Part shown: one piece after another, positions 62,644 to 64,000 of the stretch
Layout of the letters: the number at the start of each line of letters is the position of its first letter
Position numbering within the stretch: the first letter of the stretch is position 1
From: Brachypodius melanocephalos
Taxonomy: Eukaryota > Chordata > Aves > Passeriformes > Pycnonotidae
Reading direction: 5' to 3'
NCBI GenBank assembly: GCA_013398615.1
Contig: VZSR01000479.1
Coordinates: 4,894,152 to 4,958,151 of the forward strand
DNA length: 64,000 bases
Notes under the pieces: generated by a model
Told to the model about the DNA's origin: nothing
The model's input: the letters and a program-made list of their open reading frames with translations, nothing else
Database searches by the model: none
Translations under genes and position numbers: made by a program

Positions 62644-64000
62644 TTCCTGAAAAGTAGACTCCCAGGTTTATAGTCTGCAAATCAGTGAATGGCACAGCCT
62701 GCAGTCCTGATAGCTGTTTGTTCATGAGCTGTTTCTATCTCCAGATATTCTCCACAGGGGAAAGGATTTATTGTTTCAGTAAATTGATATTAGTGCAGCA
62801 CAGTTCAGTCAGAAATAGCCCTTTATTTTGTGAAAGGTGGTTCTCTTGCTATTTTTTTCCTCCCCTCGCAGTGATTTGACTCACACTACGACAAGGAGTA
62901 GCTGAGAATTTGTTTAGCAGAAGAATATTGCTCCTTCATGCCACATAAATTACGATATTACAGGAATAATTATAACGGAGGGCGGCGTTGTGTAAAGGAA
63001 TGTGCCTGGTGCTTCTCCCAGGCACGGTGCTGTGGCTGCAGTGCCAGCCCAGTAATCCCAGTTCCTTTGGGTTAGAGTGTTGTGGTGCTGTTTCAGGTGC
63101 TCTATGGGCAGTTGTAAGGGCTGAGTTGTGTGGGGTTGGGCTGGACCTCTTGGGAGCCCCCTGGGATGATGGGGATGCTGGGTGCCTCTGGAGCAGACAC
63201 AGGGAAGACTTTTTTTGCTTGGAGCAAAGTTCCTTCATGTTTTCTTTTCATGAATCAGATCTGGAGACCTCCTGTAGTGCATCATCATCTGTCACTTCTC
63301 CTCCATTTCTGAAGCAAGTCCCATTTTCTGGTGCCTCGTTTAGCTGGGAAGGTGCTGCTCTGCAGCATCCTGCCCCGTGCAAGGAGGGGACAGTTCTTCT
63401 CATCTGAGATGCCGTGGGAGGCAGCATTCCCTGGATTACAGCCCTTCCCACTGTGGGGTGATACCAGGGTGTTCCAGGGAGGCTGGGTGGCCACATCAAA
63501 ACCCATCATCATTAATGCACTCAGTGTTAATGGGGAAAGGGTGTGGGTGGCCTCCTGGAAGGGGTGATGGGACATATTCCTCCTGTGCTGGTGTTTTGAA
63601 CATAATCCCCAAATAGCTGGGGATTATACTGGCATGGGATTGAAGACTCACCTCTGCCTGTGTCCCTCCAGACAAAAACTCTGAACAAGTTTATGGCTGT
63701 CACTGCTGTTCTCTGTGAAGAAAAGCTTTGTTTTCTTGCCTGAGACCTTGGCACACCTTAACCAGGTCAGCAGGTAGAATCTGTTTACCAGCTGATGGTC
63801 CCAGATGTGGACATCACTGGATTTGTTCATTGTAGCCAAGATCAGCTGTCTGTGTCTTTCCTTTCCTTCTCTGGAGACAATAATAGTGTCACTTGTGCAC
63901 ATACACAGGGAGTGTTTCGGTGAAGAATTTTTTTTTGTTTGCTGTTTAGCTGGCCACAATCATCAATAAAGAGTTTTTGCAGCCAAAAAGATGACAATTT

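Larger units (their letters stand above)
21300..64000 (+). other. JADE2: JADE2 locus, 5' portion (gene continues past the window)
   Basis: This is the locus of Jade-2 (PHF15), a PHD-finger scaffold. JADE family proteins bring the acetyltransferase HBO1 (KAT7) together with ING4/5 and MEAF6 to acetylate histone H4 in the nucleus; JADE2 is also described as an E3 ligase acting on LSD1. Seen here: a CpG-island promoter and four coding exons with consensus GT/AG sites, adding up to 472 coding nt (157 complete codons plus one base). The first exon starts MEEKRRKYS, as JADE2 does and JADE1 does not. The next exons, encoding the region before the first PHD finger and the zinc-finger module, were not found between 57305 and 64000, so they must lie downstream. 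Splice phases are 1, 0, 2 and 1 at the four donors. Confidence 0.95.
57305..64000 (+). other. JADE2: JADE2 intron 5, first 6.7 kb
   Basis: GTGAGT opens this intron and its end is outside the window. It contains an antisense CR1 fragment at 61.4 kb, a TA microsatellite at 62.6 kb and a TAAT-motif-rich segment near 59.9 kb. I looked for sequence encoding the pre-PHD segment and PHD fingers and did not find it. Confidence 0.85.

Noticed and set aside
1..64000. Endogenous retrovirus, tRNA, rRNA, CRISPR array or gene cluster of unusual type
   Set aside because: I saw no LTR pair, retroviral motif, tRNA B-box context or regularly spaced repeat array on either strand.

Overview
The window is vertebrate nuclear DNA, almost certainly from a bird. 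It holds many truncated 3' ends of CR1 LINEs, the typical avian retrotransposon, on both strands. It has one CpG-island promoter, and four short exons separated by kilobase introns encode the N-terminus of a recognisable vertebrate protein. No bacterial, viral or plasmid gene is visible. Most open frames are chance open frames.

The only gene I can support is the 5' part of JADE2 (PHF15), on the + strand. A CpG island at about 21.3-22.4 kb, interrupted by a 100-N assembly gap, marks the promoter and a noncoding first exon. Four coding exons follow at 27893-27950, 30188-30273, 40968-41125 and 57135-57304. Their splice sites and codon phases join without conflict into about 157 residues that match the start of JADE2. 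The PHD fingers and the C-terminal half lie beyond base 64000.

Layout. Bases 1-21300 are upstream flank with no supportable gene: CR1 fragments at 0.2, 2.9, 7.5 and 14.4 kb, a MIR-like SINE relic at 2.2 kb and several microsatellites. Bases 21300-22650 are the promoter and probable exon 1. Bases 22652-27892 are intron 1, with a second CpG-dense patch at 24.0 kb and a long poly-T tract. The remaining introns are about 2.2, 10.7, 16.0 and more than 6.7 kb. They carry CR1 fragments, three minisatellite-like tandem repeats, a near-perfect 28-bp inverted repeat, isolated CpG-dense patches and a GATA-motif cluster that could be regulatory.

I found no undescribed biological system. The best leads are the hairpin at 53.9 kb, the possible in-frame N-terminal extension of JADE2 through exon 1, the GATA/CpG cluster at 37.7-37.9 kb, and the promoter gap.
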